Part shown: positions 10,402 through 19,397 of the stretch, in pieces
Layout of the letters: each line of letters starts with the position of its first letter
Position numbering within the stretch: the first letter of the stretch is position 1
From: Bacillota bacterium
GTDB taxonomy: Bacteria > Bacillota > Clostridia > Peptostreptococcales > Anaerovoracaceae
Direction of reading: 5' to 3'
DNA length: 64,000 nucleotides
NCBI GenBank assembly: GCA_017431785.1
Contig: JAFRKJ010000037.1
Span: forward strand, 124,001-188,000
Notes under the pieces: generated by a model
Database searches by the model: none
What the model saw: only the letters and a program-made list of their open reading frames with translations
What the model was told of the DNA's origin: nothing
Program-made: the position numbers and the translations under genes

Positions 10402-11961
10402 TCAAAGCCAATAATATTTCGTCAGGAAATATGTCCTGTCCCAATCAACGATTTTTCTGTCTGCTTCCTTCTCCGGATGAATATCAAATTCATCAAAGAC
10501 CATAACCTGCTTGTTCTCAGGATCATAGAGCGGCCACTCCTTCGCCTTGCCGTCGGGCGAAATATCTGCGCTGACAGACGGATTGCCGGTTTTTATGAAC
10601 TGGACCCACATCTTGCGCATGGTCTTCGCGAAGGTTTCGTCATAGACCCTTCCTTCTTCTCCGTTCAGCTCCTGATGGTCGAATACCGCCACAAGCTCTT
10701 CTCCATGTCCCGGTTCTGCTGTAAAGAAGTACGTGTAGGCTCTGCCTCCTGCCATCGTCTGGTTTTCAGACAATCTGATGAGCGGTGCATTGAACCACAT
10801 CTGTTCAAACAGACGGCAGGTTTCTTCACAGGGATCGCCTTTCACGTCCTGACAGAAGCTCATGACCAGATCTCTCTCTTCTTCCGTGAGCTGTCCGAGT
10901 TTCTTCTTCATGAGATCTGATGACCAGCTGTTAAATACTTCTTCTCCCATGATGAGAGGAAAGTAATCAAATTCATTTTTCATGCAGCCCATAAGGAAAA
11001 CGATATCCTTGACTGCGCCCTTCGCATAGGCATCATATGGATCGAGAGGCAGATAGTTCCCGTCTCTTTCCGGTGACATACGAAGGGATATGGACCTGGA
11101 TGCTTCCACCAGTGTCTCCGCATCGATCGTCTGCAGATCCGACAAACTATGGCAGCCTAGCTCCGCCATCAGTTCGTCGGTGCACTCTATAGCCTGCTCG
11201 CAAGACCTGGTGAAAACAGGGAATCCACTCTCAGGAAGGACCCGCTTAAAATACGTGTGAGAACCTTCGATCAGCGGAAGCAGTGTCACGCTTCCTGCGC
11301 CGGCGGATTCACCTCCGATGGTAACCTTGTCGGGGTCGCCGCCAAAGGCGGCAATGTTTTCATGTACCCACTTCAGCGCCATCATCTGATCCATGAGGCC
11401 CAGATTCTGCGCGTCCGGATACTCTTCGCCGCCCGGAAGGTGCGATAAATGAAAAAATCCGAAAACGCCCAGTCGATACGCAATGGAAACGACTATGATC
11501 TCCGGATTTTCTTTCACGATATTATGGCATTCAAACAAAGGACTAGCTGTCCCTCCTGCTTCGAATGCACCGCCGTGGACCCAGACCAGCACAGGTTTCT
11601 TCTCTCCGGTGCTTTCGTCTGCCTTCCAGACATCGAGGTACAGGCAGTCTTCTCCCTGATAATACAGCTCATCCTCTTCGCCGTAGAACTTGTTCTGGCA
11701 TGCACTCTTCCCATTGTAGTAAGCCTCATATACTCCATCATCCGCGGCAAACTCCACCGGCGCTTTCCAGCGCAGCTCACCAACCGGCTGCCTTCCGACA
11801 AATGGAATGCCCTTGTACGCAATGATGTTGTCTGTCTTCCTGCCTACGAAGGTCCCGTTGACACAGCGGACCGCCAGAGACTGATCGTACTCTCCGTCTG
11901 TGATCTGCTTATTCTCTCCGTATCCATACAGTGCTTTCAGTTGTTCTGCCATCTCACTCAT
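10402..11961 (-). CDS. Type B carboxylesterase, 519 aa
   Basis: An alpha/beta-hydrolase of the carboxylesterase B family, close to the family's usual length. The nucleophile elbow is GGESAGAGS with Ser219, the oxyanion hole is WVHGGAFE near residue 130, and Glu and His candidates lie in MGCMKNEFDYF and GHGEELVAVF. No signal peptide is visible, so it should act on imported esters. Family members cleave carboxylic esters, including carbamates and drug-like esters. The start at 11961 has GGAAGGTGA. It is the first gene after the phased-repeat promoter region at 11985-12096 and probably leads the run esterase, amidohydrolase, two symporters, four amidohydrolases. Confidence 0.9.
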   Translation of the reverse strand: MSEMAEQLKALYGYGENKQITDGEYDQSLAVRCVNGTFVGRKTDNIIAYKGIPFVGRQPVGELRWKAPVEFAADDGVYEAYYNGKSACQNKFYGEEDELYYQGEDCLYLDVWKADESTGEKKPVLVWVHGGAFEAGGTASPLFECHNIVKENPEIIVVSIAYRLGVFGFFHLSHLPGGEEYPDAQNLGLMDQMMALKWVHENIAAFGGDPDKVTIGGESAGAGSVTLLPLIEGSHTYFKRVLPESGFPVFTRSCEQAIECTDELMAELGCHSLSDLQTIDAETLVEASRSISLRMSPERDGNYLPLDPYDAYAKGAVKDIVFLMGCMKNEFDYFPLIMGEEVFNSWSSDLMKKKLGQLTEEERDLVMSFCQDVKGDPCEETCRLFEQMWFNAPLIRLSENQTMAGGRAYTYFFTAEPGHGEELVAVFDHQELNGEEGRVYDETFAKTMRKMWVQFIKTGNPSVSADISPDGKAKEWPLYDPENKQVMVFDEFDIHPEKEADRKIVDWDRTYFLTKYYWL

Positions 11962-11984
11962 AGCATCACCTTCCCAGATATTAT

Positions 11985-12096
11985 TTTAAAACAAAATAAA
12001 GCAATCAAACAGAACATTGATTGCTTTATTTGCGTTATTATTGCTTTAATGTGGGAAAATGTTGCTCTTGGATGCAGAAAATTGCTCTTATTTGCT
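11985..12096 (-). promoter_or_regulatory. Promoter/operator with phased GCAA sites and an inverted repeat
   Basis: Between the esterase and the SDR gene lies a 13-bp perfect inverted repeat, AAATAAAGCAATC at 11994-12006 and its complement at 12019-12031. Further TTGC sites (GCAA on the coding strand) begin at 12021, 12041, 12062, 12082 and 12092, mostly two helical turns apart. A candidate core promoter on the minus strand is TTGATT, 17 bp, AATAAT. Nearly the same layout occurs at 32884-32989. I infer a binding site for a shared activator or repressor of the island; which protein binds is unknown. Confidence 0.6.
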
Positions 12097-12127
12097 CTTG
12101 TTTTCCCTTATTTTTCCTTGTCTTCTA

Positions 12128-12913
12128 TCAGTAGCTCAGATTGGTCTCCGGCAGGGTGCAGCCGCCATCGATGACCACCGTCTGTCCGGTGATAAAGCTG
12201 GCCTCATCACTGGCCAGATAGCTGACCAGAAAACCGATGTCCTCCGGCTTTCCCAACCTTCCGATCGGCAGACTGGATGCCAGATCCTTCAGGAAAGCAT
12301 CCGGATCATCCGGCCGCTCTTCCGCTGCTTCTCCTGCGACCATCGGTGTGTTGCAATAGCCCGGACAGATGATGTTCGAGGTAATGCCGTCTTCAATAAA
12401 CTCCATGGCCAGGCATCTGCCGAATCCGATGAGGGCGGACTTGGTAATGGAATAAGACATATCTCCGCCATCATCGACGAAACCGCCGGTCACAGAAGCA
12501 ATGGTCACGATTCTTCCGTATTTGTTTCCGACCATATGCGGAATGACACTCTGGGACACATTCCACGGTCCCTTGATGTTGATGTCGATATGGAAATCCA
12601 GATTGCTCATCTCCGTCTCGAGGAACGGCAGGTTCTTCATGACGCCTGCGTTGTTGACGAGAATGTCGATTCTTCCGAACTTCTCAATCACTTTCGCTAC
12701 GGAATCGTCAATATTCGCCCTGTCCGTAATATCTGTTTTGAAGCCACAGACATCATAGCCTTTGCCTGTGAGCTCCGCCACCGTTTCCTCTAAAATATCG
12801 CTCTTGTCAAAAATCGCAACACTGGCTCCCTGAGAGGCGAGCACCTCTGCGATGCCTTTGCCGTTTCCCATGGCTCCGCCGGTCACAATTGCAATTCTGT
12901 TCTTTACTGTCAT
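12128..12913 (-). CDS. Short-chain dehydrogenase/reductase, 261 aa
   Basis: A classical SDR oxidoreductase using NAD(P)H. The nucleotide-binding motif is TGGAMGNGKG near residue 13, followed by NNAGV, the catalytic Ser in IASVTGG and SYSITKSALI with the Tyr-x3-Lys pair. It ends GQTVVIDGGCTLP, usual for the family. The start was placed at the ATG at 12913, which has GAGAGGAAGAG in front; a longer open frame reaches upstream but lacks family similarity and overlaps the activase gene. It is the last gene of the operon that begins with the saccharopine-dehydrogenase-like gene, so it probably oxidises or reduces an alcohol or ketone made by the radical enzyme. Confidence 0.9.
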   Translation of the reverse strand: MTVKNRIAIVTGGAMGNGKGIAEVLASQGASVAIFDKSDILEETVAELTGKGYDVCGFKTDITDRANIDDSVAKVIEKFGRIDILVNNAGVMKNLPFLETEMSNLDFHIDINIKGPWNVSQSVIPHMVGNKYGRIVTIASVTGGFVDDGGDMSYSITKSALIGFGRCLAMEFIEDGITSNIICPGYCNTPMVAGEAAEERPDDPDAFLKDLASSLPIGRLGKPEDIGFLVSYLASDEASFITGQTVVIDGGCTLPETNLSY

Positions 12914-12953
12914 AATCTCTTCCTCTCTCGTATCACTCACTATGTCGCCCGAA

Positions 12954-13898
12954 TCACATTTTCGCGCCGGAAATCTCCACGTCGATTCCCGCCTTGTCAA
13001 ACAGCGCTCTGATCTCCTCCATCCGCTCATGGGACGGCGCTTCGAAGGTGGTGTACTCAATCCCTGCATTCCGCGCTTTGGAAACGCCCATCTCGTGGTA
13101 TCCGAGCAAAGACACCTTCCTGACGGCAAGTTCCTTAACCAAAGCCAAGGCCGTCTGTATGGTCTCGTCATCGTCGTTCAGTCCCTTGATGAGAGGCATG
13201 CGTACCCAGATCTTGTCGTGGGTCCGCGGGTCCGCTGCCAGGGCGCGGATGTTCTCGATGATCCGTTCGTTGCTGACGCCTGTCAGACGCTCATGGACAG
13301 CAGGATCCATGGCTTTCAGATCGTACAGTACATGGGTCACATTAGGTGCCAGGGCCAGGTCCATCAGATGCCGGGTCTCCCCAAGACCGCAGGTGTCGAT
13401 GCACACACCGATTTCCTCTTGGCGGCAGGCCTCGACCAGCGCCTTTGCAAAGGCAGCATGGGCCAGGGGTTCTCCGCCGCTGATGGTCACGCCGCCGCCG
13501 GATTCCTGATAGAATTCCTTATCCTGCAGGACTGTCTCCATAACCTCTTCGACTGTCATCTCCTCCGCCACGTAGGTTATGGCTTTGGAATAACAGACCT
13601 TGCTGCACGCGCCGCAGGCATGGCACGCTGCGAAATCGATGGCGACGCCCTCCTCTGAAACGGTGATGCCGCCCTCCGGGCAGACGTCCACGCATATGCC
13701 GCACCGGATGCACCGGGACGGGCTGATGATCATCTGGTTTTCCGGACGAATCATCTCCGGGTTGTGGCACCAGACGCAGCGCAGGGGACAGCCCTTCAGG
13801 AATATGGTAGACCGTATTCCCGGACCATCCTGGGTCGAAAACTTCTGTATATTACCAATTAAAGCTGTATTATTCAAGTCTGTATTGCCTTTGCTCAT
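12954..13898 (-). CDS. Glycyl radical enzyme activase (radical SAM), 314 aa
   Basis: This is the activating enzyme that uses S-adenosylmethionine and a 4Fe-4S cluster to place a radical on the partner's glycine. The radical-SAM motif is C37xxxC41xxC44 in KGCPLRCVWCHNPE. Two ferredoxin-type cysteine clusters follow (CIRCGICVDVCP and CHACGACSKVC), as in activases of the lyase, dehydratase and decarboxylase group rather than pyruvate formate-lyase activase. Its start overlaps the stop of the radical enzyme gene (TGATG at 13896-13900), so the two are translationally coupled. It is oxygen sensitive by nature, supporting an anaerobic host. Confidence 0.95.
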   Translation of the reverse strand: MSKGNTDLNNTALIGNIQKFSTQDGPGIRSTIFLKGCPLRCVWCHNPEMIRPENQMIISPSRCIRCGICVDVCPEGGITVSEEGVAIDFAACHACGACSKVCYSKAITYVAEEMTVEEVMETVLQDKEFYQESGGGVTISGGEPLAHAAFAKALVEACRQEEIGVCIDTCGLGETRHLMDLALAPNVTHVLYDLKAMDPAVHERLTGVSNERIIENIRALAADPRTHDKIWVRMPLIKGLNDDDETIQTALALVKELAVRKVSLLGYHEMGVSKARNAGIEYTTFEAPSHERMEEIRALFDKAGIDVEISGAKM

Positions 13899-16267
13899 CA
13901 GCAGCCTCCATGCGCTGTACGTTCAATGATTGAATCCTGCACGTGTCGATCGAGTTCTGTGAAGTACGCCAGATAGCCTGCTACACGCACGACGAGACCT
14001 CTGTACTCTTCCGGATTCTCCTGCGCAGCACGCAGTGTGGCGTCATCGACAACGTTGATCTGGATGTGCTGACCGCCTTCCTTGAAGAATGTCTTGACCA
14101 CGCTCTCTATGGTATCGATACCCTTCTCGCCTTCGACACTCTTCGGATCGAAACGAAGGTTGAACAGTGCGCCTGCGTAGAAATTCTCAGGCTTCAGAGC
14201 TGCAACAGATTTGACTGTTGCCGTCGGTCCGTTGATATCGCGGCCCATCATCGGTGATGCATTGTCACCCAGAGATTCACCGGCATGTCTTCCATCAGGT
14301 GTAGCGCCTGTCTCTTCGCCATGCGGCACATTCTCAGACTGGGACATGAGCGTATAGTCGTAGTGACCGCCGCGGGCATCCTTCCAGCTCTGCACAGTCT
14401 CTGCTACGTAGGTGCAGATGTCTTTGTTGATGGCATCTACATACGGATCGTCATTGCCGAATTTAGGCGGTACATTGAGCAGGTACTGACGGATTCTTTC
14501 GTTGTCTTTGTAGTCATTGTCCAGTACATCGATCAGTTCCTGCATGGTGATGATCTTATCCTTGAACACTGCGTATTCGATGCCGACGATGGAGTCTGCC
14601 AGGTTCGCTTGTCCCGTTCCGAATATTCCGGAGCTGGAGTGCTTCGCGCCGCCCTCCTGCACGGACATGCCCTTATCGATGCAGCCGTCTACCGTCATGG
14701 AAGTGTAGACTGCCGGAAGTCTTCTGGCCTGCTCGACCTGAATGATCCTGGATGCTTCCACCATTCTTGTGTGGATGTAGATGATCTGCTTCTTGCAAGC
14801 CTGAATTATGTCTTCCTTGGATGTGAACTCACACGGATCGCCTGTATCGATTCCCAGTTTCATGCCTGTTCTCGGATCCACACCTCTGTGCAAAACGAGC
14901 TCCAGGCACTTGGCGTAATTGACATAACCTACGTCTGGGAAGCAGTCTGCGCCGCCGCCGCCATACTGAGGCTGTGTGCATCCGACCACGTTCCAGCCAA
15001 GGACTTCCTCGTCAGTGCCGCCCTTGGAGCGTACGATCTTCATGCAGACATCGTCGTTGAAGAGTCCCGGCTGTGCCATGCCTGCCTGGATCATCTCTGC
15101 TGCCTGTCTGAACAGATCCTCCGGCGTCTTGTCGCTGACACGCATTGCCAGTACCGGCTGCGCCGTTCTGACATCTGCGCCTGCTGTCAGGCACATGTAG
15201 CTCAGCTTATTTGTAGCGTCTTCTCCGTCAAGACCCAGTCCGCCGACCATGACGATCGCCCACATTGGGAAGCCTGCAAAGGCCTGGGAACATTCTTTGT
15301 CTCTGACTTCGATGACTTCTCCGCACTTAAGGAAGAAGCACTCCAGTATCTCCTGAGCCTTATCCTCATCGAAGACGCCTGCCTTCATATCCATTTCCAT
15401 GTATGGATAGAGTATCTGGTCGAATCGTCCGAAGCTGCACGCTGTAGCCGGACCTTCTATGTGGTAAACCAGGTGAACGAACCAGACAAACTGCAGCGCT
15501 TCATAGAATCCTCTCGGCGGATTCTCCGGCACGTTTCTGCAGTTTGAGGCGATCTCCAGAAGTTCCGCCTTGCGGCCCATGTCAGTTTCCTTGGCGGCAA
15601 GCTCGAGAGCTTTGTCAGCGTATCTGTTGACAAAACGGATGACCGCTTCCATAACGATGATGCCTGCTCTCCAGAAGTCCTGTTTCTCCTGGTTTTCAAT
15701 GGTATCTCCCTCTGTTTCGGCGATCTTCTGTTTGCAGCGGTCTATATATCCTCTGAAGCCCTGAGCCATAAGCTCCTTGTAGTCAGGCACGACTTCACCG
15801 GATATTGTGTTGGTCTGACCCATGTCGATGAGGGAGTTTTCGTACATGGCCATAGTGTCTTCAGGCAGAATGTCATACAGCAGATCCTCAATGGCCCTGC
15901 CCTGCCAGAATTCTTCCAGACAGTCCATGATGATCTTCTTATCTTCTTCTGTCACATCGATCTCATCCAGCTTCCTTGTCGGGAACTCAGGTATCTCTTC
16001 CATGAGCCATTCCGTTGAGCTGTACTCAGGGAAGAGCAGCGCGCCGCGCAGTGTATATGTCGGTACGCCGACGATCAGTTCTTCATCGTGGATGGTTATG
16101 CTCAGGTGGTCAAGAACGTATTCCAGAGTCTTTGCCCGGAACAGATACCGAGGTTCGCCTGCGAACTTCTTGTACGCCTCGGTGATCAGGAGGAGCCGCT
16201 CTGGGGTGATATTCGGTCTTACGGACAGAAAACGGTCTTTTAGTCTTTGTACTCTTGGTGTAATCAT
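13898..16267 (-). CDS. Glycyl radical enzyme of unknown substrate, 789 aa
   Basis: A PFL-like glycyl radical enzyme. The glycyl loop is RVAGY with Gly764 near the C-terminus and the thiyl cysteine is Cys430 in VVGCTQPQYGG. A single Cys rules out pyruvate formate-lyase, which has Cys-Cys. The position two after the cysteine is Gln432, where choline lyase, diol dehydratases and hydroxyproline dehydratase have Glu, so the general acid/base is altered. The length fits the dehydratase/decarboxylase/lyase group. It is coupled to its activase (TGATG) and preceded by a saccharopine-dehydrogenase-like gene with a 42 bp gap. No microcompartment shell genes are visible. The reaction could be a dehydration, C-N or C-C cleavage, or a radical addition. 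Confidence 0.93.
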   Translation of the reverse strand: MITPRVQRLKDRFLSVRPNITPERLLLITEAYKKFAGEPRYLFRAKTLEYVLDHLSITIHDEELIVGVPTYTLRGALLFPEYSSTEWLMEEIPEFPTRKLDEIDVTEEDKKIIMDCLEEFWQGRAIEDLLYDILPEDTMAMYENSLIDMGQTNTISGEVVPDYKELMAQGFRGYIDRCKQKIAETEGDTIENQEKQDFWRAGIIVMEAVIRFVNRYADKALELAAKETDMGRKAELLEIASNCRNVPENPPRGFYEALQFVWFVHLVYHIEGPATACSFGRFDQILYPYMEMDMKAGVFDEDKAQEILECFFLKCGEVIEVRDKECSQAFAGFPMWAIVMVGGLGLDGEDATNKLSYMCLTAGADVRTAQPVLAMRVSDKTPEDLFRQAAEMIQAGMAQPGLFNDDVCMKIVRSKGGTDEEVLGWNVVGCTQPQYGGGGADCFPDVGYVNYAKCLELVLHRGVDPRTGMKLGIDTGDPCEFTSKEDIIQACKKQIIYIHTRMVEASRIIQVEQARRLPAVYTSMTVDGCIDKGMSVQEGGAKHSSSGIFGTGQANLADSIVGIEYAVFKDKIITMQELIDVLDNDYKDNERIRQYLLNVPPKFGNDDPYVDAINKDICTYVAETVQSWKDARGGHYDYTLMSQSENVPHGEETGATPDGRHAGESLGDNASPMMGRDINGPTATVKSVAALKPENFYAGALFNLRFDPKSVEGEKGIDTIESVVKTFFKEGGQHIQINVVDDATLRAAQENPEEYRGLVVRVAGYLAYFTELDRHVQDSIIERTAHGGC

Positions 16268-16309
16268 TTTTTCTCCTTTATTATCTCTAATATCAATAAT
16301 ATAACCTTT

Positions 16310-17614
16310 TTATTCTGCGACTTCTTCAGGATTCTTGATCTTGGTTTCGATCGTAATCTTGAGTTCTGCCGCATATTCGAAGAACTTATCACACTGTTCC
16401 TGTGTGAGCATATCCGATGAAATCAGGCCGCTCATATCGCCGAAATCATCATTAATAAACAGCTTTGAGAAGAGGTATCCGCTCTGTCCTGTCAGGTACA
16501 TTTCGGCCGTGATCCCTGCCAGTTCGAAGGACTCGACGAATCCCGGAGCGCTCACATGCACTTCTACCAGGGTGTCTTTACCATCCTTCTTGCCGTAGGA
16601 CTCGATCACCATACATCCGGAATCCAGCGCCAGTCCCTCATCCACGAACTTCTGAATATCTTCCTTGAAGTGCGGTGCCGGCGGAATATGGCTCATGATG
16701 AAGTCAAATGGAACGATTTTTTGTCCGTTGTATTCTTCCTCTTCATGGCTGAGCAGTCCTGCCGGATAAAGCTGGGAGGCGAAATCCATACCTGCCCCCG
16801 CGTACTTAAAGTATGCGTTTTTTAAGCCTTTGAATTCCGTTTTAGCATTGAATGCGTACTGGAATGGCTCATCATGGCAGTGCTCTCTGAATATCACTGG
16901 TTCGTCCATGTATTCGTACTGCCGTTTCACGGGCCTGCTGAACGGAACGGTATCCAGGATCTTCCCATTTTCAAACGCGACCGCCGGATCTGACATGTCG
17001 CTCATGGCTGTGATCGGAGACCACCAGAAAGGCTGAAATCTCTTGGCGTACGCGCCTTCCCATACGAAATTGTAAATGGTGTCGCAGGTATCAAGATATC
17101 GCATTGAGTATTTGGTTGCTGCACAAATCAGTCCCGGTGCGGAACCTGTTCCGAAGATCGCCAGCTTGCCGATTTCCTTGAATTTCGGTGCGTAGATCTT
17201 GAACATCGCCATATAGCTCTTCCACCATCTTTCTGTTTCCGGCGAAAAGCCTTCCGGCACCTTGTACTGCTTGCTCAGCTCACTATCATCCCACAGCCGA
17301 AAGAGTTTGTCTGTTCCGTTGTAGTCCTGATAGTTCGTTTTGACAGCCAGTGCGGCGTCCAGAACATTCTGATTGAAAGTCAGTGCCAGTGCATTCAGGA
17401 TCAGGTCAACGCCTTCCGCCGCTGCAATGATGTTGTTTACATCCGTTGCATCCACCTGCATGCCTTTCGCCTTGTCCAGTTCCGCAACCAGTTCCTCCAC
17501 TGCCTTCAAATCGTAATCCGCGACGATAATTTCACTGACGCCCGGGTCTTTGTCCAGCCGCTTTGCCGCGGCGCTTCCCTGTGCTCCTACTCCTAAAACC
17601 AGTACTTTTTTCAT
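16310..17614 (-). CDS. Saccharopine-dehydrogenase-like NAD(P) oxidoreductase, 434 aa
   Basis: The N-terminus MKKVLVLGVGAQGSAAAKRL is a Rossmann GxGxxG nucleotide-binding fold of the saccharopine dehydrogenase family, and ADYDLKAVEELV supplies the acidic end of the second strand. The family acts on amino-acid-derived secondary amines, for example making or cleaving saccharopine-like or carboxynorspermidine-like adducts. The C-terminal half shows no further motif I recognise, so the substrate is open. The start at 17614 has GAGGAGG. It is first in the operon with the radical enzyme, activase and SDR. A weak candidate promoter (TTGATC, 17 bp, ATAAAG) lies at 17640-17668 on the minus strand. Confidence 0.8.
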   Translation of the reverse strand: MKKVLVLGVGAQGSAAAKRLDKDPGVSEIIVADYDLKAVEELVAELDKAKGMQVDATDVNNIIAAAEGVDLILNALALTFNQNVLDAALAVKTNYQDYNGTDKLFRLWDDSELSKQYKVPEGFSPETERWWKSYMAMFKIYAPKFKEIGKLAIFGTGSAPGLICAATKYSMRYLDTCDTIYNFVWEGAYAKRFQPFWWSPITAMSDMSDPAVAFENGKILDTVPFSRPVKRQYEYMDEPVIFREHCHDEPFQYAFNAKTEFKGLKNAYFKYAGAGMDFASQLYPAGLLSHEEEEYNGQKIVPFDFIMSHIPPAPHFKEDIQKFVDEGLALDSGCMVIESYGKKDGKDTLVEVHVSAPGFVESFELAGITAEMYLTGQSGYLFSKLFINDDFGDMSGLISSDMLTQEQCDKFFEYAAELKITIETKIKNPEEVAE

Positions 17615-17686
17615 AAAACCTCCTCTGTATTAGTCCTTTCTTTATTTGCTCTTAAATCGAGTGATCAAAGTTTTTACCGCTGGTTA

Positions 17687-19348
17687 TTATTTAATCTTCT
17701 TTCCGCAGAAATATACATCCCTTGGCAGGTGGTTGCTGAACCCTTCCTGCTCCGCGGCCAGCAGATCCTGATCGAATACCAGGAAGTCCGCATCCTTGCC
17801 GACGGCAATGGAGCCCTTCGCGTCTTCAATACCCAACTGCTTCGCTCCGTTGATCGTGTATCCCAGAAGCATTTCTTCAATGTTCATGCACTCGTCTTCC
17901 GGCGGGAATACGTCATTGGTCCACGCGAAATCAAAGACATTGGTCTTTTCGGTGGAGTTACGTGTCATGCCGATTTCCATGCCCAGGTATGGGTTCCATG
18001 GGATGAAGCCCATATAGGCGATATTGTCACTGGACCAGGTTACCAGAGCGCCGCTGTCCCAGAGGGTTTTGCAGCGGAACTGCTTCCAGGCACGATCCTC
18101 TCCAAGCAGAGACAGGCACAGGTCCCTGTCCTCTCCGGCGTGCCACCACGGTGTGAAGTTCGCCGTGACGCCGAGTTCCGCGAAACGCGGGAGATCCGCG
18201 TCATCCTGGACCTCCAGGTGGGCGCAGGTGACCTTCACGTGGTAGTCGTCTCCCAGCTCGTTTCTGGCCATCTCTACGGCATCCAGTACGACACGGGACG
18301 CGTTCTCACCGACCGTGTGCAGGTGAAGATCCAGGTTCTCCTCGTTGAGGGTTTTGATCAGTTCCGCGAGATCCTCTTTGTTGAAGGCCGTCGATCCTGT
18401 CGTACCGGTATCCGCGTACGGCGTGACCATAGCCGCGGTATGGATCTTCTGGGTGCCGTCCATGAAGATCTTCAGAGTGTGGATCTTCAGATGCTCTGTG
18501 TTGTATTCGCTCCGGAAGCGTTTCAGTTCTTTCAGACCTTCCTCCGCCTCCCAGTTCGCGGAGATGACATAGCAGCCGTCAATGTAGACCGGCAGTCTCC
18601 CCTGCAGATCCATATCGCGCAGATACTGGTAGACCTTCTCATGGAACGCAGGGAATCCCGGAATACCGGCGTCAAAGACACCGATCACACCGGCCTCTAC
18701 GCAGAAGTCGATCCAGCCCTGAAGCACCGTGTCGATCTGCTCCTCCGTCAGATCCATGGCGCCGTCGAGAATGATCGGCACCTCCGCGGAACCTTCAATG
18801 ACATTTCCGGTCACATGGCCGTCTTTATCACGCACATAGTAGCTGAGTCCCGGCACCGGATCCGGCGTATCGTCCGTAATGCCGAACCGATCAAGACGTC
18901 TGGAGTTGATCCAGATGCTGTGCCCTTCTCCCTCCTGGATCTGAAGTTCGGCATCCGGACAGATCGCGTCCAGATCCTCCTTCACGAAGTCCTCTCCATT
19001 CAGATACTTCTTCTCCAGATAGAATTTATAACAACCCAGGCCCGGATTCTTGCTGATATAGTCCGCCATAACGTTCAGGATGTCCTGTTTGCCGTTTCCC
19101 TCGATGCGCTCGCCGATCTCCGCGTACTCAAATCCGACGGGCATCGTTACATGGACGTGGCTGTCGATGATGCCGGGCATAATGAACTTTCCGCCTAGAT
19201 CGGTGACCTCTCCCTCAAAATCCGAAAGACCGGCTTCGTCGCCTACATAGACGAACTTGCCGTCTTTTACCGCGAGGGCCGAAGCCAGGAGATTATCCTG
19301 ATCGGAAGTAAAAATCTTCGCATTTTTAATAATTTGATCTGCCTTCAT
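17687..19348 (-). CDS. YtcJ-like metal-dependent amidohydrolase, 553 aa
   Basis: A full-length PIILD-clade amidohydrolase (EGEGHSIWINS, VPIILD), closest by eye to the gene at 8731. Motifs are MPGIIDSHVHV, HTLKIFMDGT, HLHTVGENAS, TCAHLEVQ and TWSSDN. The start at 19348 follows AAAGGAGATATAT. Its third base usage looks richer in G/C than its neighbours. It is followed by the radical-enzyme operon and preceded by the broken symporter gene, which suggests it was once co-transcribed with that symporter. Probably cytoplasmic; substrate unknown. Confidence 0.9.
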   Translation of the reverse strand: MKADQIIKNAKIFTSDQDNLLASALAVKDGKFVYVGDEAGLSDFEGEVTDLGGKFIMPGIIDSHVHVTMPVGFEYAEIGERIEGNGKQDILNVMADYISKNPGLGCYKFYLEKKYLNGEDFVKEDLDAICPDAELQIQEGEGHSIWINSRRLDRFGITDDTPDPVPGLSYYVRDKDGHVTGNVIEGSAEVPIILDGAMDLTEEQIDTVLQGWIDFCVEAGVIGVFDAGIPGFPAFHEKVYQYLRDMDLQGRLPVYIDGCYVISANWEAEEGLKELKRFRSEYNTEHLKIHTLKIFMDGTQKIHTAAMVTPYADTGTTGSTAFNKEDLAELIKTLNEENLDLHLHTVGENASRVVLDAVEMARNELGDDYHVKVTCAHLEVQDDADLPRFAELGVTANFTPWWHAGEDRDLCLSLLGEDRAWKQFRCKTLWDSGALVTWSSDNIAYMGFIPWNPYLGMEIGMTRNSTEKTNVFDFAWTNDVFPPEDECMNIEEMLLGYTINGAKQLGIEDAKGSIAVGKDADFLVFDQDLLAAEQEGFSNHLPRDVYFCGKKIK

Positions 19349-19397
19349 ATATATCTCCTTTCGTTAAGCCGTTGCGTTGGCCTTTGCATTGCAGGCG

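Noticed and set aside
12914..13171. N-terminal extension of the SDR gene
   Set aside because: The open frame reaches into the activase gene, but the added residues are Arg/Trp/Ser rich without similarity; the ATG at 12913 has a good ribosome site.
14285..15547. 420-codon plus-strand frame opposite the glycyl radical enzyme
   Set aside because: The minus-strand frame is a clear enzyme; the plus frame has an unnatural composition rich in Cys, His and Arg.
13898..16267. Call of pyruvate formate-lyase
   Set aside because: Only one cysteine at the active site (GCTQ rather than Cys-Cys), and the activase has two extra ferredoxin clusters.
17729..19198. Long plus-strand open frame (489 codons) opposite an amidohydrolase gene
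   Set aside because: It is a shadow of the conserved minus-strand gene, has no family similarity I recognise and no ribosome site; the same effect occurs opposite the other paralogues (for example 4703-5848 and 22317-23483).
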